DNA of 64,000 bases. Origin: Candidozyma auris. Its lineage: Eukaryota > Ascomycota > Pichiomycetes > Serinales > Metschnikowiaceae. This document shows, one piece after another, positions 36,033 through 44,810 of the stretch (positions are counted from its first letter, which is position 1; each line of letters opens with the position of its first letter). Made by a program: the position numbers and the translations under genes. The stretch is from NCBI RefSeq assembly GCF_003013715.1, contig NC_072813.1, forward strand, positions 868,001 to 932,000, written 5' to 3'. The notes below the pieces were generated by a model. That model was not told the origin of the DNA. It did no database searches and worked only from the letters and a program-made list of their open reading frames with translations.

Positions 36033-36737
36033 CTAGCCCTGTAGCTCCTTCAAGCGCTGTCTCATCTGATCTAGGGCTTCAAAGTCCTCTTGCTCCTCTT
36101 CTGGTGCAGCGATCTCCTCCTCAGGCATGCTTGTGGTAGGCACCTCGGATTCAATCTTGGAGAACTTGTCTTCTGTAAGATTTTGAATGATCTTGTTTAC
36201 CTCCTCCTGGCTCTCGTCTTCTAGCTCCTCGTCCACGTCCAAGTCGACCATGTCGTCCATCATCTCGTTTATGATGCCAGCTTTCATCAACTCCTTCGAC
36301 AACTCCTGCATTGTCCCCGAGATCACCCCAAGGTTTGTCAATGCGTTCACATCTTTCATAATCCCCGTTGACTGCTGAATCGACTGCGTCATCTTCCTCA
36401 TCTGCCACTGTTCATTGATCGACATGGTGATCGACTCAAGCCTAGTCTTCAGGAGGTGAAGCTTCTTGTGCTGGTTGTTGATATTGATGAGTTCTCTAGC
36501 GTATATCTTTGCCAGCTTATAGTCCCCAGCTTTGGCTGACTTCTTGATTAGCCCCTCCGTCTTCTTTTTCAACGGTTGGAGCTGGCTCAACAGTCTATCC
36601 AATTCCCTCTTGTTCTTCCTCAACAACAGGTTAATCTTGCGCATCTGCTGTTAGTACATCGTGGAAGTGATACTTTTCGTCTGACATACCTGTTCTTTGG
36701 GGTCCGGCCCGTATATGGCCCTTTTTATGTAATCCAT
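36033..36737 (-). CDS. VPS24: ESCRT-III subunit Vps24 (CHMP3), two exons
   Basis: Exon 1 is 36690-36737 (MDYIKRAIYGPDPKEQ, 16 codons) and exon 2 is 36033-36644, joined across a 45-base intron, giving 219 residues. The junction reads ...DPKEQ|MRKIN.LLRKN, which aligns without gaps to S. cerevisiae Vps24 (DPKEQ|QRRIRSVLRKN). The missing residue is a CTG codon (36627-36629) matching Ser there. The N-terminus is the basic membrane-binding helix; the middle is the Snf7-type helical hairpin (KKSAKAGDYKLAKIYARELI), and the acidic C-terminus ends with a MIM-like DQMRQRLKELQG that would bind Vps4. Vps24 caps ESCRT-III filaments at endosomes. Confidence 0.93.
36645..36689 (-). other. 45-nt spliceosomal intron in VPS24
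   Basis: On the minus strand the intron starts GTATGT (5' splice site) and ends TACTAACAGCAG, so a perfect branch site lies only a few bases from the 3' AG. Two AGs are in register. Using the second gives an ungapped match to Vps24 relatives, while the first would add one Gln. This is the only intron in the window that I can support firmly. Confidence 0.88.
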
Positions 36738-36880
36738 GATGAGCTAGTAGTTATTATAGCAGTGGTGTGGGAACGGTTGTGGTATTTTCGCACCCTATGA
36801 TAAGACGCACTGAGGGCAACCTCACTGCAACTAAAGGCTACTCCCTTCTTTTCAACGTCCCCCCACGATAACCGTTTAAC

Positions 36881-37360
36881 ATGGCAATCTCAAAGGCTTA
36901 CTTGAATGTCGATGACATATCATACACCCAGAAACACTTGATGTGTATTATGGGGCTTCTCTTGCCTCCTGTGCCTTTCTTCCTCATGACGGGCCCCAAC
37001 TACACGTTCAAGACTAAGGAGTTCTTTATTTGTGTATTGTTAATGATTGTGTTGTGGTTTGCTGCGATCATTTATGCCGTTTGGTTTGTCTACATTGGCT
37101 TTGACGAGGGCAGGAAAAACGGCTACCAGAGATTGAACAACGACCCCGAGAGAAGGGAACCAGCTACTACCGCTCGGGCTGGATCTGCTCCTACTGCTCC
37201 AACTGCCCCAGCCGCCTCTGCTTCACCTGTGGAGCCTCCAGCTGCTTCACAGGAGCCCGCAGAAGCATCCCTTCCTTCTTATGAGGAAAGCGAAGAAGCT
37301 CACCCTACTCAGTCCTCTGCAGACTCCAAGCCTTTGGGAGACCACAAGATCCAGCACTAG
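36881..37360 (+). CDS. Pmp3/SNA-family small membrane proteolipid with Pro/Ala-rich tail
   Basis: A 159-residue protein. Residues ~20-75 form the two-helix Pmp3 (UPF0057) unit: LMCIMGLLLPPVPFFLMTGPNYTFKTKEFFICVLLMIVLWFAAIIYAVWFV, with the family's LPP loop and the IIYA motif. The tail is rich in Ala, Pro, Thr and Glu with a LPSYEE motif, close to the PY motifs that recruit Rsp5 to S. cerevisiae Sna3/Sna4. Membrane location at plasma membrane or vacuole is likely by family. TTTTCGCACCC lies ~90 bases upstream. The next gene is a shorter paralogue. Confidence 0.75.
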   Translation: MAISKAYLNVDDISYTQKHLMCIMGLLLPPVPFFLMTGPNYTFKTKEFFICVLLMIVLWFAAIIYAVWFVYIGFDEGRKNGYQRLNNDPERREPATTARAGSAPTAPTAPAASASPVEPPAASQEPAEASLPSYEESEEAHPTQSSADSKPLGDHKIQH

Positions 37361-37547
37361 GCTTGTGTGTGCTGTAGCCGATAATCCTCCACTAAATATG
37401 TTTTGATTTCTCAAATATAAGATTTTTAGTATATCGATTAGGATTCCCTGTTATTTTCCCCAAAGTGGTTTCGTCTTCACGTGCGCGCTATGTTGTCACA
37501 ACCCCTAGCATATCGCGGTTACCATCACTCTATCAACACCACCAATC

Positions 37548-37877
37548 ATGAGGATTTCCAAGGCGTTTCTCGACGCCAAAGATTTCTCTAAGGATGAGAA
37601 AACCATGTTGTACGTGATGGCATTGATCGCCCCACCATGCCCCATTTTCGTAATGACGGGTCCCAACTATACCGTGTGGACATTGGAGTTTGGCATAACT
37701 TTGCTCATTCAGATCCTCGCAGTTATTATTCTTGTCGTTAGCAGAAGTCTCACTCTCTACCTCCTTGGCCAGCTTGCTGCATTCATCTATGCTTTCAGAT
37801 TTGTCCACACGGGATTTGACAGAGGGCGCAGTCTTTCAAGAGGGTACTTTGAGGAGGAAGTGGAGGAGTCTGTATGA
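37548..37877 (+). CDS. Pmp3/SNA-family paralogue without long tail
   Basis: A 109-residue tandem paralogue of the preceding gene: LIAPPCPIFVMTGPNYTVWTLEF matches LLPPVPFFLMTGPNYTFKTKEF, and FIYAFRFVHTGFDRGR matches IIYAVWFVYIGFDEGR. Between them this copy has 17 extra codons that start with GT and end with AG (37722-37772). Without them the second helix aligns to the paralogue with almost no gap, so this may be an in-frame 51-base intron or a real insertion. The tail is short and acidic (YFEEEVEESV). The stop codon is 24 bases from that of convergent RFC5. Confidence 0.7.
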   Translation: MRISKAFLDAKDFSKDEKTMLYVMALIAPPCPIFVMTGPNYTVWTLEFGITLLIQILAVIILVVSRSLTLYLLGQLAAFIYAFRFVHTGFDRGRSLSRGYFEEEVEESV

Positions 37878-37901
37878 TCGGCATGCCACTAATCACTGTA
37901 T

Positions 37902-38990
37902 TTAGCTCAATGCAACCATCGTTTTAGCGACAAAACCTTCCAAATGAAAAATCGCCTTCAGCCCTAAACTCAATCTCTCGTCAAACACCGCTGCAAGTTC
38001 AATCACCGCTACTACCCGCTTGGTGTCGTTACCTAGAGCACGCATGATATGCATGGCCAATTCCTTCAAAATGAGACGGGCAGGGATGCAGTGGGAGAGC
38101 AATTCGTAGAAAGTCATACGTAGTTTGCCCAAATTGGCCACCGTTTTGTTCTGCATGACCGAACGGGCCATGTTGATAATTATGCTCTCCCAATCAAGAG
38201 CTACTGCCGTTGCTTCCAAGTTGTTCACATCCAAAACGTCTTGTTGCATGGCCAACGTCTCGAAACTTAACAACGCTCTTCTCAAGTTGCGTCCTGAACT
38301 GGCAGCCACTGCTTCAAGATATTTTTGCTTAGCAACCTCATCGTCAGAAGTGAATTTCACCAGTTCCTTCTTAGCAATGTTTCCCAAGATATCGGCGATG
38401 TCCTTTGTTGAGGGCGCCGCTACACGCACCAAAAACGTTCTCGACTTGATCGGTGAAATAATACTGGATATCATGTTGCACACCATGATTATACGAATAT
38501 TCGAGGAATACTTCTCCATCGTTCTTCTTAACGCCGCCTGAGCGTCTCTCGATAAGGAGTCTGCCTCATTGATGATAACAACCTTGAACCTGTGTTTTGG
38601 GCCGTTCTTGCCCTGGTTCGAGAAGTCAACTTGCTCCGTCGAAGCTACTTCCTTAAGCAAGTCCTGGATCACCACACGGTCGTTGTTGCCCATGTCTGAG
38701 GGGGTGATTTCCATGTGATATGGCGAGGATAACACATTGAACTCCAATTTACGGTTGGATGTTGTTGTGAACGTCTTAACATCGATTTTTAATTTTTCTG
38801 TTTGAGCTCCAAAAAGCTCATTGAGTGTGGAATAGATTCTGGTCTTCTTGCCTGCTCCCGTGGGGCCATACACAAGCAAGTGGGGGAAATCTCCTGTGCT
38901 TGCGAGCGCTCTGAGGTGCTCTGTGGTGCTGTGGTGGAAAGATAGCTGCTCAAGCTTTTTCGGTCTGTACTTGTCGACCCACAATGACAT
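37902..38990 (-). CDS. RFC5: Replication factor C subunit 5 (human RFC3 orthologue)
   Basis: I start at the ATG at 38988-38990 (MSLWVDKYRPKKLEQL, 362 residues), exactly the Rfc5 N-terminus; an upstream in-frame start would add 29 unlikely residues. Hallmarks: P-loop GPTGAGKKTR, SNRKLEFNVLSSPYHMEITPSDMGNNDRVVIQ, VVIINEADSLSRDAQAALRRTMEKY (an NEAD box, as usual for this subunit), SPIKSRT, and a C-terminal collar domain (HCIPARLILKEL, VFDERLSLG.KAIFHLEGFVAK). One residue in that last motif is a CTG codon (37959-37961) where human RFC3 has Ser. Rfc5 is part of RFC and the alternative clamp loaders. Confidence 0.95.
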   Translation of the reverse strand: MSLWVDKYRPKKLEQLSFHHSTTEHLRALASTGDFPHLLVYGPTGAGKKTRIYSTLNELFGAQTEKLKIDVKTFTTTSNRKLEFNVLSSPYHMEITPSDMGNNDRVVIQDLLKEVASTEQVDFSNQGKNGPKHRFKVVIINEADSLSRDAQAALRRTMEKYSSNIRIIMVCNMISSIISPIKSRTFLVRVAAPSTKDIADILGNIAKKELVKFTSDDEVAKQKYLEAVAASSGRNLRRALLSFETLAMQQDVLDVNNLEATAVALDWESIIINMARSVMQNKTVANLGKLRMTFYELLSHCIPARLILKELAMHIMRALGNDTKRVVAVIELAAVFDERLSLGLKAIFHLEGFVAKTMVALS

Positions 38991-39227
38991 TTTGGGGCAG
39001 GTAGTTTTCAGGACTTTGCTTGGGTGTGAGGTGAACTTTTTCACTTCAACACGCGGCATACGCGCCGCGATGTGCACTTTACTCCACGGAGACGTAGATT
39101 ACGAAAGAACAAAACAAGAGACAGCGCAAAGATTCTACAATGATCTGAGTGTAATTACCTCTATTGTACGGGATGGCATCTCGTGTCGTAACTTATACGT
39201 CAGTTCGTAGGGCTGAGTTGCAGCAAG

Positions 39228-39785
39228 CTAGACCTTGGGCTTCGTTCTCAAGAAATGGGTAGGGCACTCGTAGCCACCGGGGTTCTTGTCCAAATACTTT
39301 TGATGGTATGCCTCTGCGTCGTACCATGTTTCAATGTTCTCAATGGTGGTGGAAATCTTGTGATTGGGGTACCACTCCTTTTGGAAATAGTCTCTCACTT
39401 CTCTGGCAACCTCGTAATCCTCGGGGCTATGGGTCATGATCGCACTTCTGTATTGAGTACCAATATCCGGGCCCTGGGCATTGACTTGAGTAGGGTCATG
39501 GATTCGGAAGAAAATGTCTAAGAGATCGCGTAGCGAAACCTGCGATGGTTCGTATGAGATTTGCAATGCCTCAACGAAGTTGGTCGAGCCGCTGCAGACT
39601 TTTTCGTAGCTCACTGGCGGGGATACACTTTTCAATCCATTGGCGTATCCGACTTTTGAATCAACCAAACCTTTGTCCTTGAAATACTTGTTGAACACTC
39701 TTTCAACACCCCAAAAACAGCCAGCACCCACCGTGAGCAATTTGGAAGTGCCCGTGGTTTTGATAGTTGGCGAAACAACGCTCAT
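39228..39785 (-). CDS. MXR1: Peptide methionine-S-sulfoxide reductase (MsrA)
   Basis: A 185-residue MsrA enzyme. The catalytic motif GAGCFWGVERVF puts the active cysteine at residue 23, and the core continues SKVGYANG, SGSTNFVEALQISYEPSQVSL and FFRIHDPTQVNAQGPDIGTQYRSAI. It reduces methionine-S-sulfoxide in proteins and free methionine, using thioredoxin. Upstream there is TCACGTGAG (39889-39897, Cbf1-type, fitting sulfur metabolism), a T21 tract and TTTGGCTGCGAAA (39989-40001). Confidence 0.95.
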   Translation of the reverse strand: MSVVSPTIKTTGTSKLLTVGAGCFWGVERVFNKYFKDKGLVDSKVGYANGLKSVSPPVSYEKVCSGSTNFVEALQISYEPSQVSLRDLLDIFFRIHDPTQVNAQGPDIGTQYRSAIMTHSPEDYEVAREVRDYFQKEWYPNHKISTTIENIETWYDAEAYHQKYLDKNPGGYECPTHFLRTKPKV

Positions 39786-39909
39786 GATTTTGATTAAGTA
39801 TTAATGAAGAAAAGGAAGAATTTAGTTCGTAGCAACTATTATTCTCGTGACGGATTCCGCTTACAAAGAAGTCCGAGTCCTGATGGGATCACGTGAGCTC
39901 GCGTGCCAC

Positions 39910-39930
39910 TTTTTTTTTTTTTTTTTTTTT
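39910..39930 (+). repeat. T21 homopolymer upstream of MXR1
   Basis: A run of 21 T residues lies 125 bases upstream of the MXR1 ATG, between a Cbf1-type TCACGTGAG and a copy of the recurrent motif. Poly(dA:dT) tracts of this length keep yeast promoters free of nucleosomes. The run length may be imprecise in an assembly. Confidence 0.7.
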
Positions 39931-40022
39931 CAAGCCTTGCGACGGAAAGACGTTGCGAGCAATTTCCGTTTAAAGATGTGCCGTCGTATTTGGCTGCGAA
40001 AGGATCCTTTGCCCCATGGGGC

Positions 40023-42290
40023 TCATGACTTCGACTTCTTCTTAAACGAAAAGAACCCACGTTTCTTCTTTTCCTCTTTGCTCTCGGCAGTCTTGTTGCT
40101 GTTATTGGTCAAAATGCTTCCCTGTGATCCTTTTCTCTCGTTGTCGTACATTTCCACCTTCAGTTCTCTGCGTTTAAGACCATTGACCCATGATTTCTTC
40201 ATGACTGGAGGTGGCAATTTGGGCTCCGTCAAGGATGATGCATTCTGAGTAGGAGGCATGTTCTCGACACCATCCTTGTTGGAACTTGCTCTAGAGGCTG
40301 TTCTTGTCGCCTGGTCATTGATGCCGTTATTGTCCTTGTTGCTGTCAAACATAAACGTCTTTTTGAAGATGGATGTCTTGCGGCTTAAGCCAATCGAACT
40401 GTTCTCTAATGACACCAGCGATTCAGGAACAAAGTCTCTCACGCTGTCCTCGTCGTTTTGATCCTCCACCAACGAGCCATTCATGGGTCGCGAGACAGGG
40501 ACACTCGATTCAGACTCATTCCTTGGTTTCATGAGTGACAAAGAGTAATCTTGGCCATTGTAGATTGCGTTGATGTCGATCCCGAAGTCGTGCGTCTCTC
40601 CATCCTTTCCGATTTTGGTGTCAACTTTTTCGTAAAACAAAATGTATGCACTGGCTAGACCGGGACCGTCGCCGAAGAAACGTAAAACATAAGATTCATC
40701 CACAATTTCAACTGTTTCGTCGTCAAACAAAAACCAGAGTCCAGCTTGGCATTTGCATAATGCGACGTAGTGACCATGCATTGGTCCACCACCGATGTGA
40801 ACCACAAGAGCGTAGAGACCATATAGTTTCGAATCCAGGCGCAGATAATCGTCTTCAGAAACTTCTTTCTCCAGCTCTTTTGTGGTATTAAAAAGTCTTA
40901 AACGTAAAGGGTATGATATGGAGTCGAATAACTTCACCATACGATCGACTTTGTCATCATATTTGAACCGCTTGAAATTGATGATTAACACGTCCGGCGT
41001 GCTTTTAAGCTTGATCGTCTTGACGGCTTCCTGCAATGACAGACATGTGTTGCAGTAGAATTTGTTTTGGTGACTTAAAATTTCCAGCCTGGAGAAATTG
41101 TTGAGGGAGTAAGTGAGTGAGTAGGCTGAGTCTCCCGGAGGTATATCTATCGAAAGGTCAAGGAAAGTTTCGTCCTTGGAAGTGACAGTCTCGCATGAAA
41201 GGCATTTTGTCTCGTTAGTGATCGTGCCTTGAAAAATATCTGTACACCAATTCTTGGCAGCCCCCAATTCAAGGTTGATGCTTTCGATTGTCTCGTTAAT
41301 CAAGTAATTGCAAAACTCGTGTGCATCTTGGTGCATGTTGACCTGGCGAAACAATGCATTCTTTTCCTTGAGCTTCCCAATGAAGAAGTTAGGGGAGACC
41401 ACGCCAATTTTAGACTTGTTCTCTGCCATAGCTTCAAAAATATCCTTGAGCGCGTATAATAATGCTGTTTCAGGCGAACGGCCATCTGACTGACGTAATG
41501 GGTGATCTAAATTGATTATGGGACCATTTATGAGGGCAGACCTTTTACGCTGATCACTGGCGGGGTTTGGGTTGAAGGGATTAATTGGATTGACAAGTGC
41601 TGTCTCCGGTTGCGGGATTCCCACCACCACAAAGCACAGCCGTGGCGTTATTGGAGCAGAAGAATCGGCGGCATTCACGCTAGTATTTGAGTTATTCCCG
41701 CCTTCTAGCAATGCCGTCGAGGACGTGGAATTGTCGTTACGCGGTTCATTCGCCATGGAAGCAGTTGACGGCAGAGGTCTTGTGACAAATATCTGCAAGT
41801 TGTGAAGCTCAGGGTGTTTCTTTATCATTGCACGCTGTTCCGAGTTCAAGGCATCACAATACCCTGCGTCGTAAACGTAGTCTAGCTTTCTCACAGGAAC
41901 ATTGGGAGAGGGCTCATCGGTAGTTGTTGGGGTTGAATTCGAGCTGAATTTACCAAAAATTGAATTGCGTATCGAAGGTCGACTTGTAAGCGGTGGAGCT
42001 CCATTGCCGCTTCCACTGGTGGATGATTCAGGCACCTTGCCTTGTTCCTTGAGTCTCTTTTGGTACAATTGTTCATATTTGAAAGTAAAATTGTGTGTAC
42101 TTTGACCTTGAACATAGCTTACTCTATCATGAGGTTCATACTTGTAGCGAAGAAGTTTTTCACGGAACTTGGTGGTATGGAATAGACACTGGAGAATGGA
42201 GTTGCAATAGCACGAGTTGCCAAAGTTTTCCATGCCAAATACCTTATAGGATCCATCACCGTACGGCAAGTCCAATTCCTCTCGCGTCAT
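40023..42290 (-). CDS. Ubiquitin-specific protease, UBP9/UBP13 (USP12/46) type
   Basis: The first ATG in frame is at 42288-42290 (MTREELDLPYGDGSYKVFG, 755 residues); the frame runs open further upstream only to a GTG. The Cys box ENFGNSCYCNSILQCLF puts the catalytic Cys at residue 27. The QDAHEF motif, a zinc-binding CLSCETVTS ... CNTC pair, and the His box GGPMHGHYVALC with WFLFDDETVEIVDE complete the USP fold. A Ser/Asn-rich insert near residues 100-230 and a disordered, basic C-terminus (GFFSFKKKSKS) flank it. S. cerevisiae has two such paralogues, Ubp9 and Ubp13, which act with the WD protein Duf1; only one is seen here. TTTTGCAACCGG lies on the coding strand 175 bases upstream. Confidence 0.85.
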   Translation of the reverse strand: MTREELDLPYGDGSYKVFGMENFGNSCYCNSILQCLFHTTKFREKLLRYKYEPHDRVSYVQGQSTHNFTFKYEQLYQKRLKEQGKVPESSTSGSGNGAPPLTSRPSIRNSIFGKFSSNSTPTTTDEPSPNVPVRKLDYVYDAGYCDALNSEQRAMIKKHPELHNLQIFVTRPLPSTASMANEPRNDNSTSSTALLEGGNNSNTSVNAADSSAPITPRLCFVVVGIPQPETALVNPINPFNPNPASDQRKRSALINGPIINLDHPLRQSDGRSPETALLYALKDIFEAMAENKSKIGVVSPNFFIGKLKEKNALFRQVNMHQDAHEFCNYLINETIESINLELGAAKNWCTDIFQGTITNETKCLSCETVTSKDETFLDLSIDIPPGDSAYSLTYSLNNFSRLEILSHQNKFYCNTCLSLQEAVKTIKLKSTPDVLIINFKRFKYDDKVDRMVKLFDSISYPLRLRLFNTTKELEKEVSEDDYLRLDSKLYGLYALVVHIGGGPMHGHYVALCKCQAGLWFLFDDETVEIVDESYVLRFFGDGPGLASAYILFYEKVDTKIGKDGETHDFGIDINAIYNGQDYSLSLMKPRNESESSVPVSRPMNGSLVEDQNDEDSVRDFVPESLVSLENSSIGLSRKTSIFKKTFMFDSNKDNNGINDQATRTASRASSNKDGVENMPPTQNASSLTEPKLPPPVMKKSWVNGLKRRELKVEMYDNERKGSQGSILTNNSNKTAESKEEKKKRGFFSFKKKSKS

Positions 42291-42598
42291 GGTGGAAAGT
42301 GTGAATCTTAAGGTATCTTGGGGTTTTTCTGTGGAAATATTCGGTATGAGATAAGCAGTGTCTACTAAGTATTGCAACACACGGAAGTCGTTCTGGCGAG
42401 TGAGTCCAAACACGTGATTGTTGTCATGTGATCAGCAGTCGCCCGAGCGGGTTAAAAGTATGCCTTCCGGTTGCAAAATCTACTCACGACTTTCCATGGA
42501 TTGATTCTATTATTATCACCTAATAGTCCCGGAGACCAGCGGAAGCAAATATTAACGAAAGATTTGAATAGCCAGATAAACGAAGTAAAACATAACAG
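42291..42598. promoter_or_regulatory. Upstream region of the UBP9/13-type gene
   Basis: 308 bases between the UBP start and the stop of the zinc transporter. CACGTGAT at 42411-42418 (Cbf1-type core) and CCGGTTGCAAAA at 42467-42478, a reverse copy of the recurrent motif, are visible. The UBP frame stays open through its first ~120 bases without an ATG. Confidence 0.4.
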
Positions 42599-43690
42599 TT
42601 ATGCGTATTTGCCAATAAAGGCCATCAAAAGACAGCCTAACGAGAGCATCACGTAGGCAAATGCAACCTTCTTCCATCGGCACGCCCGTAAGAAATCGCC
42701 GTGGATGAAGTCTTGACTCATCAAGTCCACTAATCCATTGTAGATCAAAATGCCGGCGCAGAAAGAATTAAAGATACCAACAGTAAGCAACGACGACTTG
42801 GACTCTTCTGAGTACGAGTGACGCACACCAAGACCTACGGCCACACCGATAGGGGTAGTCAACGAGAACCCAGCAGCAAGCGCCCAGGGTACCCAGTGCT
42901 GGTTTTTGGGCCAGATGGCACCTGCAAATCTCGCACCAAGACCCATTCCCTCAAAGAACTGGTGGAATGATATCGCCACCAACAAAGTCTTGAACTCATC
43001 CTGGGCAATGGCAAGCGACAACCCCACAAAGACAGAGTGGAACAAAATGCCAAATTCAAGAATAAAAATGCTCACAAGCGTGCGGTAAGTGCTTTCTGAA
43101 AGCTCGGAGGCCGTGTTGGCCTCCAAGTCTCTAGCTCTAATATCACTGGACGTCTTGGCAACAGGCTCGTCTTTCTTGACTTCGTCGCCTTCGATACTTT
43201 GAAGCTGGTGACTATTTGCACAATGCAGATGAAGGCTGTTGCGGTGATGGTATGGGTCTGGATTCATCTCTCGAACACCGTCTTCTTCAACAATCAACTC
43301 CGCACAGCCACTGCACCCGTCCAGTCTCTTAAGGCCATTATGTTTCACGTACTCGTTCACTGCAAGCTCGATGGTGAACATGATCCATACTCCCATAAGA
43401 GCAAACGCGGGAGCCCATGGATATTCGTGCCAGCCGTTACCAAGACACTCATTTGACAAGTATTCGGACGCGTCACCTAAAAGATGGATAAAAGCCGTTG
43501 CAACAATGACGCCCGAACCGAAAAAACGAACAGCAAACAAAATGATTTTCGGAATGTGGAAGATTTCGTTCTTGAGCCCTAGCAAAGGGAAGAACACCCC
43601 GATGGCAGAAAGAACCAACACAATGAAAACCGAGCCAACTCGAAGGGCCATGTGCTCATCCTCAAAACTTGCATCCTTGCACTCGCCCAT
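42599..43690 (-). CDS. ZIP-family zinc transporter (Zrt1/Zrt2-like)
   Basis: A 363-residue plasma-membrane ZIP transporter with eight predicted helices. Helices I-III: MALRVGSVFIVLVLSAIGVFFPLLG, FAVRFFGSGVIVATAFIHLLGDA, WAPAFALMGVWIMFTIELAVNEYV. The long cytosolic loop carries His pairs (YHHRNSLHLHC, ANSHQ). The metal-site helices IV and V are intact (FILEFGILFHSVFVGLSLA; SFHQFFEGMGLGARFA). Length and loop fit both high-affinity Zrt1 and low-affinity Zrt2. I found no clear zinc-responsive element (ACCTTNAAGGT) in the 1.1 kb upstream region, so which one it is stays open. Confidence 0.9.
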   Translation of the reverse strand: MGECKDASFEDEHMALRVGSVFIVLVLSAIGVFFPLLGLKNEIFHIPKIILFAVRFFGSGVIVATAFIHLLGDASEYLSNECLGNGWHEYPWAPAFALMGVWIMFTIELAVNEYVKHNGLKRLDGCSGCAELIVEEDGVREMNPDPYHHRNSLHLHCANSHQLQSIEGDEVKKDEPVAKTSSDIRARDLEANTASELSESTYRTLVSIFILEFGILFHSVFVGLSLAIAQDEFKTLLVAISFHQFFEGMGLGARFAGAIWPKNQHWVPWALAAGFSLTTPIGVAVGLGVRHSYSEESKSSLLTVGIFNSFCAGILIYNGLVDLMSQDFIHGDFLRACRWKKVAFAYVMLSLGCLLMAFIGKYA

Positions 43691-44810
43691 CCTGATAATT
43701 TAAGTCTATGGGTATCCCACAAGTTTTTTATGGTAGCGAGATCTTGGAGTGTGGGGAGTGTGCAAAGATATATACCCATCAAGGCCACCAGGGTATTGCA
43801 TAGATATGGTGCTATGTGAAGGAACGAAAATTCAAACCCTTGGCTTGTGCCATAGTGAGTAATATGCTCCTACTGCTGTCTTTGTGTGTGCCAAGGAAAA
43901 TAAGGCAGGTTATGCACAGTACAACGACACAAGATTGGAGCTGAAGCACATAAGCGCCCTAACGGAAGGACACGCCGAGTGCAGTTGAAGCGGTAGAAAA
44001 GCGATTTGTCGAACAAGTAGCGGGCGCTAATTGGGTGGGTAGCGAGCTTTGAGCAAAATTGTCGCGTTGAGGCTTGGTTTTGCAGAAGTGTAAAGTCGAA
44101 CAGTACAGGCTGTTGCGGCAATCTCATGCAGGTCCGAGACGATTGAACAGTAGTATAGTGAGGCTGACAATGCTGCTTCCGAATCTACCCGGGTATTTCC
44201 TACCTCTTCCATTCGACCAGACCCCACCACCTTCTTGCTTAAGTATGGCCCATTGGATACATTTGCAGCCAGTGGAAGGAGCCTAACCAAAAACGATAAT
44301 AAAAGACAATATCAATTATAAAAAAAATTCCGCATAGTTTGCCTCTGTTGCCTGTGCTCAGACGATACACCTGTCAAAGTCAGCGCACATTTATGCTTCA
44401 AGTTGAGAAGTTAAAAATGCTCAAATGGATTTGACGAACAGCGTTTCACGAGACCCAAATTTTGTAATACATTATTACAGACCTTCAAATTGTGCAACTC
44501 TTTTTTTTTAAACATCCTTGCAAGCGCTATCATCTTTGCATGTCACGCCTTTCAATAATTGAATCTCGTGATAGACGCGCACATGTGGCGTAACGTAGAT
44601 CACCAAATGGCACTTTTTTGTCAGCAACCGAAGCACTAAGCTACCGCAGATACGATCAGATAACCAGAGATAAAGAGTAATGATGCATCACATTCATGTA
44701 CAACTGGCTAGGCATGTGTTGCAATTCTACTCGTCGTAGCTTCACGGGTGCAACCTGTACGTCAAAGGTTATCCTTCGAAAATTTTCCTTGCTCCCATAC
44801 GTTCACACTT
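43691..44810. other. 1.1 kb intergenic region upstream of the zinc transporter
   Basis: No gene is supported. The short open frames here (for example within 43870-44290) have no family features. An ATTTGCAGCCAG variant of the recurrent motif lies near 44262 and an A8 run near 44320. The length is unusual for a window whose genes are otherwise closely spaced. Confidence 0.4.

Noticed and set aside
37533..37808. 91-codon minus-strand frame over the second Pmp3-like gene
   Set aside because: Antisense to a gene with a recognised paralogue and without homology of its own.
44074..44290. Short frames upstream of the zinc transporter
   Set aside because: No conserved motif, both strands open over the same bases, typical chance frames.
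43691..44810. Zinc-responsive element (ACCTTNAAGGT) for the ZIP transporter
   Set aside because: Only loose matches such as ACCCATCAAGG near 43785 are present; none fits the consensus.
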